A stretch of 64,000 nt of DNA from Gammaproteobacteria bacterium (GTDB lineage: Bacteria > Pseudomonadota > Gammaproteobacteria > Steroidobacterales > Rariloculaceae): contig DASVDR010000041.1 of assembly GCA_036381015.1 (NCBI GenBank), forward strand, positions 62,001-126,000, given 5' to 3'. Positions within the stretch are counted from its first letter, which is position 1, and every line of letters starts with the position of its first letter. Position numbers and translations under genes: made by a program. This document shows positions 62,603 to 64,000 of this stretch, piece after piece. The notes beneath the pieces are model-generated. The model ran no database searches and was not told the DNA's origin. It saw nothing but the letters and a program-made list of their open reading frames with translations.

Positions 62603-63313
62603 ATGACGGAGCAGGAAGGGCCGCCGCTGACGAAGCGGCAGGCCGCGGTCGACGTCCTTCTGACGATCGCGCTGGTGCCCGTTTGCTCGATCACGGCGGG
62701 AGTCGTGGTCGGCGCGCTGTCGGGCGGTGAGCCGAGCCTCGCCGCGATCGTGTTCATCCAGGCGCTGCTCGTCCTCGCGGGCGTCGGCATGCTGCTCGAA
62801 TGGCGCGCGCAGCGCTGGAGCCAGATCGGCTTGCATGCACCCGAGCGGCGCGATCTCGCCCGCGCGCTGCTCGTGCTGCTCTCGGGTTTCGCCGTCAACG
62901 CGGTTCTGACCTACTCCGTCGCCGCGCTGTCGCCGCAGACGGTCGAGGAGCATCTCGAGGGGCTTCGGCCCATCGCCCTCGGATTGACCGAGGGCACGCC
63001 ACTCGTAGTCACCCTCGCTCTGCTCGTGGTCGTCGGTCTCTACGAGGAGATTCTCGCGCGCGGGCTCCTGTTGACCCGCGCGCGTCAGCTGCTCGGCGGC
63101 GTATGGGCGCCGGTGGCGCTGTCCGCCGTGCTGTTCTCGCTCGGCCACTTCTACCAAGGCCTTTTCGGCATGGTCCAGACCGCCCTCTACGGTGCAGTCC
63201 TCGCCGTATTTACGATACGCTGGGGCACGCTCTGGCCCGCGATCATCGCGCACTCGGCCTTCAATACGCTCTCGGTCGTGCAGCTCGGCCAGGTCTCGTC
63301 CCCGGGCGGCTGA
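62603..63313 (+). CDS. CPBP-family intramembrane metalloprotease
   Basis: A 236-residue membrane protein of the CPBP/Abi (Rce1-like) family. The motifs are Glu148-Glu149 in LYEEILARGLLL, His182 in SLGHFYQG and a final His in IIAHSAFN, all inside helices, as in the type II CAAX-like proteases. About six helices are visible. In bacteria such proteins act in bacteriocin immunity or processing, often with unknown substrates. It starts at ATG 62603. Confidence 0.9.
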   Translation: MTEQEGPPLTKRQAAVDVLLTIALVPVCSITAGVVVGALSGGEPSLAAIVFIQALLVLAGVGMLLEWRAQRWSQIGLHAPERRDLARALLVLLSGFAVNAVLTYSVAALSPQTVEEHLEGLRPIALGLTEGTPLVVTLALLVVVGLYEEILARGLLLTRARQLLGGVWAPVALSAVLFSLGHFYQGLFGMVQTALYGAVLAVFTIRWGTLWPAIIAHSAFNTLSVVQLGQVSSPGG

Positions 63314-63334
63314 GCGCGAGGCGTCGGCGCCCGC

Positions 63335-64000
63335 TCAAGCCTTCGTCAGCGGCCAGACGAATGCGATCAGCGGCACGCCGACGAGCACCACGACGATCGA
63401 AAGCGGCAGCCCCAGCCGCCAGTAGTCGCCGAAGCGGTAGCCGCCGGGACCCATCACGAGCGTATTCGACTGATGCCCGATCGGCGTCAGGAAGTCGCAC
63501 GCCGCCCCGACGGCTACGGCCATCAGAAACGGATCCGGGGCGAAGTGGAGTTTTTGCGCGAGGCTCGCGGCGATCGGCGCCATCACGAGCACGGTCGCGG
63601 CGTTGTTGAGGAAAGGCGTGACGACCATCGCCACGACCATGATCAGCGCAAGCGCACCGAGCGGCTGCAGCTCCCCGGTCGCGCTCGACAGCCAGGCGGC
63701 GATCAGATCGGTTCCGCCGGTCGTGCGAATCGCCTCGCTGATCGGAATCAGCGCGCCGAGCAGGATCAGGATCGGCCAATCGATCGCGTCGTAGGCTTCC
63801 CGCAGGCTGAGCGTTCGCAGCAGCAGGAGCGTGACCGCCGCGCCGAAGAAGGCGATCGCGACCGGCACGATCTCGAGCGCGACGAGGAGCATCGCGGCCG
63901 CGAGCACGGCCGCCGGCAGATTCCCTTGCTTGCCGCGGCCGAGTCGCAGGTCGCGTCCGGCGAGCGGCAGGCAGCGGAGCTCGCCAAGTATGTCCGGAAG
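63335..64000 (-). CDS. SLC13-type anion permease, C-terminal part (runs off the window)
   Basis: The frame is open to the right edge, so only the last 221 codons are seen. The first visible part (LPLAGRDLRLGRG) looks like the end of a TrkA-C domain, followed by helices. The permease half shows DWPILILLGALIPISEAI, TPFLNNAATVLVMAPIAASLA and CDFLTPIGHQSNTLVMGPGGY, the Na+-site and family signature of SLC13/DASS transporters that carry sulfate, dicarboxylates or other anions. Substrate cannot be told. Sulfate would fit with the Sat-CysC enzyme, a weak inference. Confidence 0.88.
   Translation of the reverse strand, partial: LPDILGELRCLPLAGRDLRLGRGKQGNLPAAVLAAAMLLVALEIVPVAIAFFGAAVTLLLLRTLSLREAYDAIDWPILILLGALIPISEAIRTTGGTDLIAAWLSSATGELQPLGALALIMVVAMVVTPFLNNAATVLVMAPIAASLAQKLHFAPDPFLMAVAVGAACDFLTPIGHQSNTLVMGPGGYRFGDYWRLGLPLSIVVVLVGVPLIAFVWPLTKA

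Overview
The window is about 64 kb of GC-rich bacterial DNA, densely packed with genes on both strands. Gene content points to a high-GC Gammaproteobacterium, perhaps near Steroidobacterales or a related uncultured lineage. The basis is an MlaC-type protein, TonB receptor, UrcA, DUF6152 proteins, NAD-linked soluble formate dehydrogenase and a LysM transglycosylase. No rRNA, tRNA, CRISPR array or transposase gene was recognised, so the taxonomic placement is inference.

Layout. Positions 0-2.4 kb hold mlaC and an HMG-CoA synthase, converging on a cluster of short palindromes. Positions 2.7-9.2 kb hold a DUF7009 gene followed by fdsG-fdsB-fdsA-fdsD-fdhD. Positions 9.4-13.9 kb hold pabB, a fused folK-folP, glutathione-dependent formaldehyde dehydrogenase and a cytochrome c. 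Together these put formaldehyde oxidation, formate oxidation and folate synthesis side by side. Positions 13.9-25.6 kb hold a TonB receptor, TerC, a four-gene operon (MBL hydrolase, 2-hydroxyacid dehydrogenase, DUF6152, GRWEGDT protein), alanine dehydrogenase, an MFS exporter, a FabD-like acyltransferase and a fused Sat-CysC that makes PAPS. Positions 25.7-31.9 kb are mixed: an FAD oxidase, a lipoprotein hydrolase, a MacB-type permease, an M23 peptidase and small genes. Positions 32-36.6 kb hold a cupredoxin and beta-barrel pair divergent from a GGDEF-EAL sensor. Positions 36.6-40.7 kb hold hemD, an MltD-like transglycosylase and a DUF985 cupin.

Positions 40.8-43.3 kb hold the most unusual locus. 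A Met-rich leader peptide and a strong intrinsic terminator precede a methionyl-tRNA synthetase paralogue that lacks its central region in frame. That gene is coupled by an ATGA overlap to an FkbM methyltransferase. Positions 43.4-49.6 kb hold a GST, an NTF2-like protein, a DUF885 peptidase, UrcA, a winged-helix/TPR regulator and a CHRD protein. Positions 49.7-57 kb hold an osmotic module (mscS-otsB-otsA) followed on the other strand by surface-glycan genes (sugar transferase, two glycosyltransferases, sulfotransferase). Positions 57-64 kb hold two more GRWEGDT-family secreted proteins, an aldo-keto reductase, an esterase, membrane proteins and a truncated SLC13 transporter at the edge.

Two dispersed repeat families stand out. 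One is a 166-bp element with 34-36 bp inverted ends, present in two full copies and one half copy, whose arms show compensatory changes. The other is a GGTGTC(A/T)GACACC palindrome found in clusters 3' of genes. All functional assignments come from motif recognition by eye; no database search was run.
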